40,076 nucleotides of DNA. Source: Acholeplasmatales bacterium (GTDB lineage: Bacteria > Bacillota_I > Bacilli_A > Acholeplasmatales > Anaeroplasmataceae). The stretch is taken from assembly GCA_017449215.1 (NCBI GenBank), contig JAFSJY010000029.1, positions 1 through 40,076 of the forward strand, read 5' to 3'. The notes beneath the pieces are model-generated. The model was not told the origin of the DNA. It did not search any database and saw only the letters and a list, made by a program, of their open reading frames with translations. The position numbers and the translations under genes are program-made. How positions within the stretch are numbered: the first letter of the stretch is position 1; the number at the start of each line of letters is the position of its first letter. This document shows positions 17,412-26,783 of the stretch, piece after piece.

Positions 17412-19316
17412 TTAATTATTAGCTTTTAAGAATTCAATAAATTCAGCTTGAGAAATAGGCTTTGAATAATAATATCCTTGGATATATTCAACATTAATCT
17501 TTCTAACAACTAATGTTTGTTCATAGGTTTCAATACCCTCAAATACAATCTTATATCCTAATCCCTTAATCATATTAATAGTTGAATTCATTACATATGA
17601 GGCAATCTCATTATTAAAATATGAATTAACCATTGTCTTATCAAACTTAACAATATCAACAGGCATTTCAACAATATAATTTAAATTAGAATTACCAGTA
17701 CCGAAATCATCAAGTGAGAATGTAAATCCATAATCCTTTAATATCTCTATATTATTTAATAATATTCTTTGAGCTATTTGACCAGTTTCAGTAATTTCCA
17801 AATTAATGTATTTAGGATCAACATTATATTTCTTTACTATTTCAATATATGAAGCTGCGAAATTTTCCTGAAGACATTGAATAGTAGATAGATTAACCTC
17901 AATATAATGAAGGCCTAGCTTTTCCATATCGTTTTCACTAATGAATTGACATACCTTTTCAAATACAATCTTACCTAATTCTACTATTTTTCCATCTCTT
18001 TCCATATCCTCAATAAAATCATTAGGGAAAATTAATTTTCCATCATCATCTAATAATCTCACTAAAGCCTCAGCAGATGTAAAACTCATATTAACATTAG
18101 AATAGATTGGTTGGAAATAAACAACTACTCTCTTTTGAGCTAATGCTCTATCACACTTTTGTTTAGTTGCGAATCTATTATGAGCCTCGCTAACATCGCT
18201 AGCTGTAACATTAATTACATGCTTCTCTATTTTTGCTTGCTTTAAATTCATATAATCCATTACATCAATAAAATCATTACCATCATAATATAAAGATAAA
18301 TCATTAAATAGGAATACCTTAGCTGGTATTTCAGTAACTATATTATTCTTTAAATAGAATTTTTCTTTAAATTTATCTATTTCCTCTAATATATTCTTCT
18401 TATTCTTATTATCAGTACAAACTATGATATCATTTCTATCATTCTTAAATATTTTAACTGGATAATTTGATATAGCCTTTACTAATGTTTTAGGGAATGT
18501 ATTATAATCTACAACAACCTTAGTCATTTCATTATCATAATTTACTAATAAGATTTCCTTATTAATTCCCTTTTTAATAGCGTAATCAATATATTCCTTA
18601 AATGCTCTTTTATTTAAAGCACCAGTTGCCTTATCAATATTTAATGATGGATTTTCTAGCATGATATAAATAACTAGTGAGCCTAAGGATTCTGCCAAAG
18701 ATACAGATAATATTACAATACCTAAATCAGCTACTACGTAATTAAAGAATCCTTGTACTGCTGAACCTAATAACCATAATGATAAGAATATAATTACACC
18801 ATATACTCTCTTTTCATATATTTCTTTTCTATATCTTAAAACTACATATAATGTTAATGCCATAAATGTAAACGCACCAACATAGGTTATTATAATTGGA
18901 ACACCTTCAGTAAAATCATTTAATCCAACAGGATCATAATGAACACTAATTGGTAATGAATATATTAAAACTGTACATATCATTAATAATATGAATGTTG
19001 ATAAGCATAATGATGAAAATAATTTTCTATGAAGATTTTCAATATCACCTAATACATATACTAAACCTAAGCTTACTACTAATACTACTGTAACAAGATA
19101 TGATTTAGCTATTAGCTTAATAAAGAATTCACTAAAAATATCAGGCTTATTAATAGCAACTATTGAAAATATATCAAGAGCTAATGAAACAAAGATTGAA
19201 ATAGCTTGATATAAAAATAGTTTGTTAGATCTTACAGCATACTTTCTATCAATATAATAGAAAATGAATACTACTAGCATAATTATTAAACCAGCAACCT
19301 GTAATAATATATTCAT
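17412..19316 (-). CDS. Membrane EAL-domain cyclic-di-GMP phosphodiesterase with degenerate GGDEF
   Basis: The protein has about 634 residues. The N-terminal third holds roughly seven membrane segments (about 1-225), probably a sensor. The following GGDEF-like region lacks the signature loop and looks inactive. The EAL domain (about 385-630) keeps the catalytic set: EALVRL, EVNLS, EITETG, DDFGTG, VKFDK, FEGIET and the Q of IQGYYYSKP. It should hydrolyse c-di-GMP at the cytoplasmic face in response to an unknown signal. I chose ATG 19316 (MNILLQVAG...) because AAGGGG precedes it by 9 bases. It stands alone between terminators; no cyclase or flagellar gene is near. Confidence 0.9.
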   Translation of the reverse strand: MNILLQVAGLIIMLVVFIFYYIDRKYAVRSNKLFLYQAISIFVSLALDIFSIVAINKPDIFSEFFIKLIAKSYLVTVVLVVSLGLVYVLGDIENLHRKLFSSLCLSTFILLMICTVLIYSLPISVHYDPVGLNDFTEGVPIIITYVGAFTFMALTLYVVLRYRKEIYEKRVYGVIIFLSLWLLGSAVQGFFNYVVADLGIVILSVSLAESLGSLVIYIMLENPSLNIDKATGALNKRAFKEYIDYAIKKGINKEILLVNYDNEMTKVVVDYNTFPKTLVKAISNYPVKIFKNDRNDIIVCTDNKNKKNILEEIDKFKEKFYLKNNIVTEIPAKVFLFNDLSLYYDGNDFIDVMDYMNLKQAKIEKHVINVTASDVSEAHNRFATKQKCDRALAQKRVVVYFQPIYSNVNMSFTSAEALVRLLDDDGKLIFPNDFIEDMERDGKIVELGKIVFEKVCQFISENDMEKLGLHYIEVNLSTIQCLQENFAASYIEIVKKYNVDPKYINLEITETGQIAQRILLNNIEILKDYGFTFSLDDFGTGNSNLNYIVEMPVDIVKFDKTMVNSYFNNEIASYVMNSTINMIKGLGYKIVFEGIETYEQTLVVRKINVEYIQGYYYSKPISQAEFIEFLKANN

Positions 19317-19423
19317 AACATCAGCCCCTTCTCTCATTATAATTCTATCATAGTCGATATAATATGACTAGAATTAAAATATATTAATATTTTATCGAAT
19401 AATAAACGATACAGAAAATTAAA

Positions 19424-19455
19424 AAATGGTACCTATTTCAAATAGATACCATTTA
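19424..19455 (-). terminator. Terminator of icd
   Basis: AAATGGTACCTATTT pairs with AAATAGATACCATTT (one mismatch), followed on the minus strand by TTTTTTAATTTTC, directly after the icd stop. Confidence 0.85.
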
Positions 19456-19460
19456 TATTA

Positions 19461-20675
19461 TTAAGCTAACTTCTTTTCTAGATTTTCTCTAATCTTTACA
19501 ATGAAATCATGAGAATTTAAGGCAGTAACCTTAGTACCCTCAACAACTAGATTTACTAAATCCTTAGTCATATAGCCTTGTAACAATGTATCAATACATG
19601 CCTCTTCAAGCTTTTCACCGAAATTATATAAATCCTTTAGATTATCAAATTCAGCTCTTTTCTTTAAAGCTCCACTCCATGCAAAGATTGTTGCCATAGG
19701 GTTAGTTGATGTTTCCTCACCCTTTAGATATTTATAATAATGTCTAGTTACTGTACCATGAGCAGCTTCAAATTCAAATTTTCCATCTGGTGAAACTAAT
19801 ACAGATGTCATCATAGCAAGTGAACCAAATGCAGTTGATACCATATCACTCATAACATCACCATCATAGTTCTTAAGTGCCCAAATATAGCCACCCTCAC
19901 TTCTAATAACACGTGCAACAGCGTCATCAATTAATGTATAGAAATAAGTGATGCCAAGCTTTTCAAATTCTGCCTTATAGAATTTTTCATAAATTTCTTG
20001 GAACTTTAATTTAAATGTTTGGTCATATTTTTTAGAAATTGTATCCTTAGTAGAGAACCATAAATCCTGCTTAGTAGCAATTGCAAACTTGAAGCATGAA
20101 TGAGCAAATGATTCAATTGAAGAATCCTTATTATATAAGCCCTGTAAAACACCAGCACATTCGAAATCATAAATTGTATCTCTTTGTACATTACCATCAC
20201 AATCAGTGAAGATTAATTCTGCCTTACCTGGCTTTTCAACTCTAATTTCAGTATCCTTATAAACATCACCATAAGCATGACGAGCAATAGTAATTGGCTT
20301 CTTCCAATTCTTTACTACTGGCTTAATAGTATCAATAATGATTGGTGCTCTAAATACAGTACCATCTAAAATAGATCTAATTGTACCATTAGGGCTCTTC
20401 CACATATTAGATAGATTATATTCCTCTACTCTTTGCTTATTAGGTGTAATTGTAGCACACTTAACAGCTACACCATATTTCTTAGCAGCGTTTGCAGAAT
20501 CAATTGTAACCTGGTCCTTAGTCTTTTCTCTTTCTACTAATCCTAGGTCATAATATTCTGTCTTTAAATCTACGAAAGGTAAGATTAATTCATCCTTAAT
20601 CATCTTCCATAGAATTCTTGTCATTTCGTCTCCATCCATCTCAACAAGTGGCGTAGACATTTTAATTTTTTCCAT
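19461..20675 (-). CDS. icd: NADP-dependent isocitrate dehydrogenase
   Basis: The 404-residue cytoplasmic enzyme oxidises isocitrate to 2-oxoglutarate with CO2 release. The sequence is of the eukaryote-like dimeric type ([11 protein letters not shown] near the start, then [43 protein letters not shown]). Substrate-binding residues SPNGTIR and the Mg-binding [17 protein letters not shown] segment are intact. Length is normal for this type (about 400-410). The start at 20675 has a GGAGGT site. No aconitase or citrate synthase is adjacent, so it probably supplies 2-oxoglutarate for glutamate and NADPH rather than a full cycle; that is inference. Confidence 0.95.
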   Translation of the reverse strand: MEKIKMSTPLVEMDGDEMTRILWKMIKDELILPFVDLKTEYYDLGLVEREKTKDQVTIDSANAAKKYGVAVKCATITPNKQRVEEYNLSNMWKSPNGTIRSILDGTVFRAPIIIDTIKPVVKNWKKPITIARHAYGDVYKDTEIRVEKPGKAELIFTDCDGNVQRDTIYDFECAGVLQGLYNKDSSIESFAHSCFKFAIATKQDLWFSTKDTISKKYDQTFKLKFQEIYEKFYKAEFEKLGITYFYTLIDDAVARVIRSEGGYIWALKNYDGDVMSDMVSTAFGSLAMMTSVLVSPDGKFEFEAAHGTVTRHYYKYLKGEETSTNPMATIFAWSGALKKRAEFDNLKDLYNFGEKLEEACIDTLLQGYMTKDLVNLVVEGTKVTALNSHDFIVKIRENLEKKLA

Positions 20676-20836
20676 AATTTCAATACCTCCGAAATCATAA
20701 ATATTATAAAGTATTTATGCAACGAATAAAAGTAAAAATTGACTATAACATTAAAGATGTATAATTTTACAAAGAAATTTAAAACTCGAGTATTAATTTA
20801 AACAAAGGAAAAAGCCCTAATACTATGTATTAAAGC

Positions 20837-21349
20837 TTAAAATAATGTTTGGATTTTATCCATATATTTATTCATTCTTTTCTTTTTATGCTTTATAGAT
20901 GTTAATACTTCCTTAAAGGCAACAGTATTATCAGCGTTATTAACTATTCTTGCCTCTTTAGTATTAGGAAAACATTTAAAATTAAAAGGCCACATATGCT
21001 CTTCAATTATTTCGCATACCTTATCACTTATATCAAAATCTCTTTTAGCATTACTAGATGCAATAAAAGGATGTTTTTTAGCGTGATGCTTCTTCTTAGA
21101 TTTATCCTTTCTCCAATCATATAAATAATAATCATGAAGTATTGATGCGATTAGGATAGATTCTAAATCTAAATACTTTTTTCTTCTTAATGCTCTTTTT
21201 ATAGCAAGCTTAGCTACTCTAAATGAATGTAGGTATGTATTAGAACCTCTATGCATACTTACTTCATTCATTTTTAATATCTTTTCATTATTTAAATAGC
21301 TTTGATATATACTTTCTAATCTTTCTTTCTCTTCTAATGATAGTTTCAT
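20837..21349 (-). CDS. HD-domain protein, putative phosphohydrolase
   Basis: The 170-residue protein has the HD metal-site pattern: His in SNTYLHSFRVA (about 37-47), the HD pair in ASILHDYYLYDW (about 68-79), and a later NNADNTVAF Asp (about 137-145). Basic stretches KKKHHAKKHPF and KHKKKRMNKY are notable. HD proteins of this size often hydrolyse nucleotides, but the substrate is unknown. The ribosome site AGGTG is adequate. It is separated from icd by about 160 bases without recognisable features. Confidence 0.8.
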   Translation of the reverse strand: MKLSLEEKERLESIYQSYLNNEKILKMNEVSMHRGSNTYLHSFRVAKLAIKRALRRKKYLDLESILIASILHDYYLYDWRKDKSKKKHHAKKHPFIASSNAKRDFDISDKVCEIIEEHMWPFNFKCFPNTKEARIVNNADNTVAFKEVLTSIKHKKKRMNKYMDKIQTLF

Positions 21350-21434
21350 TTTTCACACCTACGCGATAATTATACTAGCATTTAAGATATTGTCCATAAG
21401 TTTTATTAATAAATACGCTTACCAATAATTAAAA

Positions 21435-21449
21435 CAGGAATTAATCCTG
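21435..21449 (-). terminator. Terminator-like hairpin after a gene relic
   Basis: CAGGA/TCCTG stem with a 5-base loop and TTTTAATTATT on the minus strand. It follows the stop of the decayed frame at 21458. Confidence 0.45.
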
Positions 21450-21457
21450 CTTAAAAT

Positions 21458-21640
21458 CTATATTTTGTTTTCCATCATAAATGGATCTGTTTCATCCTCT
21501 ATAGATATATTTCTAGTATCAGATGCACTATTCATAATATCCTCAATGATAATTTCTTCATCTTCAATAAATTATAATTTTGACTAGCCTTAACAGTATG
21601 ACCAAAATATTTAGATGTTGTAAATAGAATAAAAATTGTT
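21458..21640 (-). pseudogene. Relic of the 3' end of a lost gene
   Basis: Between the antiporter and the HD gene, the minus strand can be read as TTSKYFGHTVKASQNY, then after a frameshift as EDEEIIIEDIMNSA and EDETDPFMMENKI followed by TAG. The acidic tail, the stop and the hairpin with a T-run look like the true end of a gene whose front has been lost. I do not recognise the family. The antiporter gene directly abuts it. Confidence 0.4.
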
Positions 21641-22832
21641 AATTTTCGTAACAAATTAGCAATTTTTTATATAAATTATCCATTAATATAGCTCCAAGTG
21701 GTGCTGTTATTAATATAGATACTACCGCTGCAGTTAAAACTAATGTGCCACATGCTAATCCTTCTGTTAAAGCTATCGCTCCTATAGATGCTTGAACTGT
21801 AGCCTTAGGTAAATATGAAATAATAATAAATATTTTTTCTTTAAAGGAGAATCTAGTTGCGATTACGCAAATAACAACTCCAATACTTCTAAATATTAAA
21901 GCTATAAATATCATACCAACTATAATCGCACCTTCCTTTGAGAATGCATAATGAATATCAGTTGCGATACCAACAAGTGTAAACAACAATATTTCAAAGC
22001 CCTGCCATAATGAATTATATGAGCTTTGTATTTCTTTAGCTTCTTCCTTTTTAAATAAATTAATTATTAAAGCCATAACAATAATAGCAAGTAATGAAGA
22101 AACACTAAAATAAGGCTTTAATACATTTTCTAATGCGATCATACCAAATGAAAATGCTAGCATTAAAATTACATTAATTATCTTATTTGTTTTTAAATAT
22201 CTAATTATTAATACAATTAATGAGCCTATCGCAATACCAAGTAATATACCTGAAATTATACTTAATGGAATTTGAGATAATCCCCAGACATCAAATGTAT
22301 TTGTCGCTACTAAATTCTTAAATGAATAAAATAATACAATTACAAAAATATCATCGCATGAGGCACCAGCCATAATAACCTCAGGTACACTATTTTCCTT
22401 ACCATAGCCTTCATTCATTAGCTTAATCATTCTAGGTACTACTATCGCAGGTGATACTGCCGCTAGTACACTACCTAATAATAAAGCCTCTAAATAGGAT
22501 ATATCTAAAAATAAAGGTGCGAATATAGTAACACCTATTATCTCAAATGTTGCTGGTAAAAAGCACATTAATATTGCAGGTCTTCCAATCTTCTTTAAAT
22601 TATTAATATCTAAAGATAATCCACTTCTAGTTAATATAATTACTAAAGCAATTTGTCTTAAATATGATGATATAGATATTAATGTATCATCTACAATATT
22701 TAATACAGATGGTCCTATTAAAATACCTAATATGATGTACCAAATTATTTTAGGTATTTTTATTTTTTCAATTAACAAGCCACCTAATATACCAAATCCA
22801 AAAATGATAGCTAATGATAAAAATATATTCAT
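21639..22832 (-). CDS. Sodium/proton-antiporter-type (CPA) transporter under fluoride control
   Basis: The protein has about 397 residues with 11-12 membrane segments and belongs to the cation/proton antiporter (Na_H_Exchanger) fold. Family marks include WYIILGILIGPSVL in the second segment, the unwound-helix stretch SVLAAVSPAIVVPRM and GASCDDIFVIVLFY with the paired Asp residues of the ion site. I place the start at ATG 22832 (MNIFLSLA...), which has GGAGG 5 bases upstream. A longer frame reaching 22919 runs through the riboswitch and terminator and is not real coding. Genes of this class are known members of fluoride-riboswitch regulons, so it probably helps cells survive fluoride. The transported ion is not proven. 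Confidence 0.88.
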   Translation of the reverse strand: MNIFLSLAIIFGFGILGGLLIEKIKIPKIIWYIILGILIGPSVLNIVDDTLISISSYLRQIALVIILTRSGLSLDINNLKKIGRPAILMCFLPATFEIIGVTIFAPLFLDISYLEALLLGSVLAAVSPAIVVPRMIKLMNEGYGKENSVPEVIMAGASCDDIFVIVLFYSFKNLVATNTFDVWGLSQIPLSIISGILLGIAIGSLIVLIIRYLKTNKIINVILMLAFSFGMIALENVLKPYFSVSSLLAIIVMALIINLFKKEEAKEIQSSYNSLWQGFEILLFTLVGIATDIHYAFSKEGAIIVGMIFIALIFRSIGVVICVIATRFSFKEKIFIIISYLPKATVQASIGAIALTEGLACGTLVLTAAVVSILITAPLGAILMDNLYKKLLICYEN

Positions 22833-22853
22833 ACTTTCCTCCAAATAAATAAA

Positions 22854-22901
22854 AAGCTGATTTAGTCCACGAGTAAAAAAACTCATAGACGTCATCAGCT
22901 T
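22854..22901 (-). terminator. Intrinsic terminator of the fluoride riboswitch expression platform
   Basis: On the minus strand AAGCTGAT pairs with ATCAGCTT, enclosing an inner ATGAGT/ACTCGT hairpin, followed by TTTTATTTATTT. Its 5' arm reuses the AAGC of the aptamer's ACCGCTT-AAGC helix, so aptamer and terminator are mutually exclusive. Confidence 0.8.
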
Positions 22902-22950
22902 AAATAAGCGGTTTTGCATAAAGCATGGGAGACAATCATTCCCAACGATA
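22883..22950 (-). ncRNA. Fluoride riboswitch (crcB RNA motif)
   Basis: On the minus strand the leader reads GGGAATGATTGTCTCCCATG, then ACCGCTTATTTAAGCTGATG and ACGTCTATG. This matches the crcB consensus as I know it: a GG-GAUG-..CUCC hairpin, ACCGCC-type loop, helix, then CUGAUGAC-UCUA. Fluoride binding should hold the ACCGCTT/AAGC helix and block the overlapping terminator, turning on the antiporter gene downstream. Confidence 0.88.
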
Positions 22951-22952
22951 TT

Positions 22953-22981
22953 ATTTTATAACAATTCTTTTATTATGTCCA
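22953..22981 (-). promoter_or_regulatory. Promoter of the fluoride riboswitch transcript
   Basis: On the minus strand TGGACA (22976-22981) and TAAAAT (22953-22958) are separated by 17 bases and lie just upstream of the aptamer, so transcription would begin close to its first base. Confidence 0.6.
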
Positions 22982-23033
22982 TAAGGATGTAATAAACATA
23001 TGTGATGTATCCTTTGCCTTTTTAAATCCACAA

Positions 23034-23936
23034 TTATCTTTTATTACTACGTACTTTTAAAATAACAACATTTAAAATTAAGAATACTACAGTAGTAACA
23101 ATTAAATATACAAACATACCTGTTTTATTAATACTATTACTAAATAAATCAATCTTTACAGAAAAGCCTGATTCTAATGAGCTTCTTAATTCTTCTGATT
23201 TACTACCAGCCTCTTCTAAATAATTATTTAATAATGATACTCTAGCAAGACCAGCAGAATGACTTCCAGGAATTACACTACAAATATATTGTATACCCTT
23301 TGGGAAAGTAGATAATGGCATATAAGCACCAATTACAAATCCTGATATAGCACAAATTAAACCAGTAAATGCTCCATGAGCACCAGTAGTTTTAATAAAG
23401 CTTGTTAATGCATATGCAAATAGTGATGCGTTAAAGCTTCCTAAAATAATTGAACCATATAAAATTAATACATCCCTAAATTTCATATTTAATGTACCAG
23501 TTGAGGCTAGAAAGATAATTCCAGCAATAGATACAATAACCATAATTAATAATGTTGATAGGAATACACCTAAAATATATGAAATATAAATCTTAATACT
23601 TGATACAGGGCTTGCCTTATAATCATTTTCTATTCCCTTTTCTCTATCACTTATAATAACTGATAAACAAGAAAATGAAACTGTAATTGCACTTACACCA
23701 AGTACACCAGCTATTAACCAATTATAAGCTATTGCTTTAGAATAATTAGAATCAAATAAATTAATTACACCACTTCTTTCTAAGGCACCCTTTACAGAAT
23801 CAATTTGTAAATCACCTAAGAATAATATAAATAAAAGTAATACTAATAAAGGAGATAATAAAGAAAAGAATACACCAGTTTTATCTCTTAAGAATACTTT
23901 CATATTTCTTTTAGTTAAACTAAATATAGTCTTCAT
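23034..23936 (-). CDS. ABC-2-type exporter permease
   Basis: The 300-residue membrane protein has six predicted segments in the ABC-2 pattern: one after the N-terminal cytoplasmic stretch (VFFSLLSPLLVLLLFILFL), a large loop, then five segments ending at about 290. SVIISDREKGIENDYKASPVS is the typical cytoplasmic coupling loop. Its ATG overlaps the stop of the ATPase gene by one base (TAATG), so the two form one exporter in a coupled operon. Such pairs resemble drug, antibiotic or lipid exporters (DrrAB type). The substrate is unknown. Confidence 0.9.
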   Translation of the reverse strand: MKTIFSLTKRNMKVFLRDKTGVFFSLLSPLLVLLLFILFLGDLQIDSVKGALERSGVINLFDSNYSKAIAYNWLIAGVLGVSAITVSFSCLSVIISDREKGIENDYKASPVSSIKIYISYILGVFLSTLLIMVIVSIAGIIFLASTGTLNMKFRDVLILYGSIILGSFNASLFAYALTSFIKTTGAHGAFTGLICAISGFVIGAYMPLSTFPKGIQYICSVIPGSHSAGLARVSLLNNYLEEAGSKSEELRSSLESGFSVKIDLFSNSINKTGMFVYLIVTTVVFLILNVVILKVRSNKR

Positions 23937-24826
23937 TATTCTAGCTCCTTTCCTGTAACCTTTAAGAATACATCATCCATATCACCCTTTATTACCTCAA
24001 AGTCAGATAATATGTCTTTATTATTTTCAATAAATTCAATTACATCCTCTGATTTATCAAATGGAATATAATAAGCATTAGTTTTATATTCAAATCCATT
24101 AAATCTATTTTCTATATCTATATTCTTATCAATATAGATTTTTAAATAATTCTTAGTATATTTTTCCTTTAAATTAATAGGTGAATCACTTACTAGGATA
24201 TGACCATGATCTATAATAACAACTCTATTAGCATCCTTAGTTTCTTCCATATAATGAGTTGTTAGAAATACTGTTAGATTATTATTCTTTCTTAAATCAT
24301 CTATTACCTTCCATACCATTATTCTACTTTTAGGATCTAATCCTGTAGTAGGCTCATCTAAGAATAATATCTTAGGATTATGAATTAAAGCTCTAGCTAT
24401 ATCAGCCCTTCTTCTTTGTCCTCCTGATAAGCTTTTATATTTCTTATTTAATATCTCAGATAAATCTAATATATTAGTTAAATAATCAATTCTTTCTTTA
24501 ATATAATTCTTATCTAACTCATAACAAGCCGCTCTAGATTTTAGATTTTCTAATACTGTTAATCTATCATCTAAAACAGAGCCTTGGAATACTACTCCAA
24601 TTTGTCTTTTAGCCTCACTATTTAATATACTTTCTCCACATATTTTTATTTCACCACTATCAGGCTTAATAATATTACAAATCATATTAATAGTTGTAGA
24701 CTTACCAGCACCATTCACACCCAAAAAAGCAAATAGTTCTCCTTCATATACCTCAAAAGATATATTATCTACAGCCTTTAAATCTCCATATGATTTTGAT
24801 AGATTCTTTACCTCTATTACATTCAT
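23936..24826 (-). CDS. ABC exporter ATP-binding protein
   Basis: The 296-residue nucleotide-binding subunit has Walker A GVNGAGKST (about 36-44), the Q-loop VVFQGSVLDD, signature LSGGQRRR (about 132-139), Walker B ILFLDEP followed by TTGLDPKS, and the H-loop TTHYMEE. The C-terminal 80 residues form the accessory domain of DrrA-like subunits. GGAGG lies before ATG 24826. It pairs with the adjacent permease as a homodimeric or DrrAB-type exporter. No neighbouring regulator or resistance gene hints at the substrate. Confidence 0.92.
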   Translation of the reverse strand: MNVIEVKNLSKSYGDLKAVDNISFEVYEGELFAFLGVNGAGKSTTINMICNIIKPDSGEIKICGESILNSEAKRQIGVVFQGSVLDDRLTVLENLKSRAACYELDKNYIKERIDYLTNILDLSEILNKKYKSLSGGQRRRADIARALIHNPKILFLDEPTTGLDPKSRIMVWKVIDDLRKNNNLTVFLTTHYMEETKDANRVVIIDHGHILVSDSPINLKEKYTKNYLKIYIDKNIDIENRFNGFEYKTNAYYIPFDKSEDVIEFIENNKDILSDFEVIKGDMDDVFLKVTGKELE

Positions 24827-24937
24827 ATCTTTTTCCTCCCAACCAACCTAATATTATCACTAGCATATTATTTATACTAGAATATTCTAGTTTACATTTA
24901 GAAACTATTGGTTTCTTTTAATAGTTTACATAGTAAA

Positions 24938-24958
24938 AGTCCTATAAATAGGACCCTT
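24938..24958 (-). terminator. Terminator of the GNAT-glycosidase gene
   Basis: GTCCTAT/ATAGGAC hairpin directly downstream of the stop. It is followed by TTTT on the minus strand and TTTTT on the plus strand. Confidence 0.7.
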
Positions 24959-24959
24959 T

Positions 24960-26666
24960 TTAAATATATTTTAATCTTCTACATGCATAAATATATAATA
25001 ACATACTAGATGAATACCAAGGAGACGCATCTGACGCATAACCTGTAATTGGATCTAGCTCCTGTGACATTGGATTAATATCATAATTCTTAACTAATCC
25101 ATCTATCCATTTATCTAATAATTCATTAAATTCATCACTTAAATTATATTTATCCATCCATATAGAGCATCTTAATGCTATTAAGGCTTGACTATAATAT
25201 CCCCAAGAATTATCTGTTTTATTTAATTTATCAGATGAAATAGATATAGATGGGAATGGATAATTAGTATTAAATTCATTTTTATTTTTAATATAATTAT
25301 CTATTATATTATTTATCATTTCCTTATCATCCTCTATATCTAATACATCCTCTAAAAATAAATGAAATATAGATGATGATTTAGTTTTATTATATTTATT
25401 ATCAATATCTAAATCATAAAAATAATTATCATTCTTATCATATAAATATTTAGATATTGACTTTTTAACATCTATTGATAAATTCTTATATTTAATAATA
25501 TCTTCTTTTTTATTTAATATATCTGCAATTTTAGATAAATAATATAATCCACCATATAAATTACATGACATATCGAGTGCGGCTATTGGTGTTCTTTCTG
25601 ATTTAGGTAAAACCTTAGCGATTTGCTTAACACCATTTATTTCATAATTTCCCTTATATATCATTCCATTAAGTCTTGGTGAATTATCATGTCCTGTATC
25701 ATATCCTACAAACATTTCTACTAAATTAAGCTTTCTTGTCATTCTATATTTATATAAGAAATTAATCCATTTAATACCAGCTTCATATACAACCTTTAAT
25801 AATTCATTATCTTTAGTTTTTAAATATACTAAATATGATAAATGAATAAATGATACACATTCTTGAATTTGATAATAACAAGGTCCATCAATATCCTTAA
25901 TAGCATATGGTAATAGGCCATCTTCATTTTGATATTTAATGAAATTAATAATGGTATTTTTGAAGATACTATAATCATTATATAAATATCCATACATTAC
26001 TGAATCATATAAATGCTCGAGCCATACACCAGGATATTGATTAGATATCATTATCATTGGCAATTCTAGATTATGAATATTTCTTATATGATTCTTTAAT
26101 TTATTTTCTACAATATCATATATTTCTCTTATTCTTTTATTTCTATTTAATTCCCATTCTTTTCTTGTTATTCTATATACCTTATCTATTTCGCCCTTAT
26201 CTGATTCAAATGTTTTAATAAATCTCATTCCATTTTTTATAGCAGTCTTTTCAGAAGGTAAATTATTAATATTCATATATGAATATACTTCATCATAATT
26301 AAATCTCAAGAAAAAATAATCCTTAATAGCACTAGTCATTTCATGACCTAGGCCCATTTTATGATGATCCAATCTTAAATGATATCCTATTTCAGGCTTT
26401 AGCTCATTTTCGATATTTTGAATAGAGATACCACAATCTCCTATCATCTCACCAGTTTCTTTTAATACTACTGCCCAAAGCCCAAATCCATTTTCCTTAT
26501 AGCTATTCATACACCAATTAATCCATCTTAAAACACCATTATCATCATATGGTTTTGGATAATATTGCATATTTATAGGATCTGATAAAACCTTTTTTAA
26601 GGATTCAAAATCATCAAGATTCATTTCTCTAATTATTAATCTTTTAGTTTCAGTAATAATCGCCAT
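24960..26666 (-). CDS. Fusion of GNAT acetyltransferase and (alpha/alpha)6-barrel glycosidase-like domain
   Basis: The protein has about 568 residues. Residues 1-170 are a RimJ-type GNAT domain (RLIIREMNLDDFESL, GLWAVVLKETGEMIGDCGIS, IGYHL, HKMGLGHEMTSAI, NLPSEKTAIKNGM). Residues about 200-568 look like the helical toroid of MGH1-like/GH63-type glycosidases: QNEDGLLPYA, YQIQECVSF, FVGYDTGHDNSPRL, ALDMSCNLYG, DNSWGYYSQAL and the C-terminal QELDPITGYASDASPWYSSS. Both parts look complete. I chose ATG 26666 (MAIITETK...) with GGAG upstream. No signal peptide is present, so the enzyme is cytoplasmic. The joining of an acetyltransferase to a glycosidase is unusual; acting on one amino-sugar substrate is a possible but untested explanation. 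Confidence 0.78.
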   Translation of the reverse strand: MAIITETKRLIIREMNLDDFESLKKVLSDPINMQYYPKPYDDNGVLRWINWCMNSYKENGFGLWAVVLKETGEMIGDCGISIQNIENELKPEIGYHLRLDHHKMGLGHEMTSAIKDYFFLRFNYDEVYSYMNINNLPSEKTAIKNGMRFIKTFESDKGEIDKVYRITRKEWELNRNKRIREIYDIVENKLKNHIRNIHNLELPMIMISNQYPGVWLEHLYDSVMYGYLYNDYSIFKNTIINFIKYQNEDGLLPYAIKDIDGPCYYQIQECVSFIHLSYLVYLKTKDNELLKVVYEAGIKWINFLYKYRMTRKLNLVEMFVGYDTGHDNSPRLNGMIYKGNYEINGVKQIAKVLPKSERTPIAALDMSCNLYGGLYYLSKIADILNKKEDIIKYKNLSIDVKKSISKYLYDKNDNYFYDLDIDNKYNKTKSSSIFHLFLEDVLDIEDDKEMINNIIDNYIKNKNEFNTNYPFPSISISSDKLNKTDNSWGYYSQALIALRCSIWMDKYNLSDEFNELLDKWIDGLVKNYDINPMSQELDPITGYASDASPWYSSSMLLYIYACRRLKYI

Positions 26667-26710
26667 AATGTACACTCCGATATTTATTATACTATTTATT
26701 TATAAGAAAA

Positions 26711-26732
26711 AAACGCCCATTTCTGAGCGTTT
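26711..26732 (-). terminator. Terminator of the lipoprotein gene
   Basis: AAACGC/GCGTTT hairpin followed on the minus strand by a run of seven T. Confidence 0.85.
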
Positions 26733-26783
26733 ATCAATATTATATTAAATCTTTATAAATATATGTAAACTATTAAAGTAGTG

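Noticed and set aside
22833-22919. N-terminal extension of the antiporter (MQNRLFKLM...)
   Set aside because: The extension is the riboswitch aptamer and terminator read as protein. The GGAGG site fits ATG 22832.
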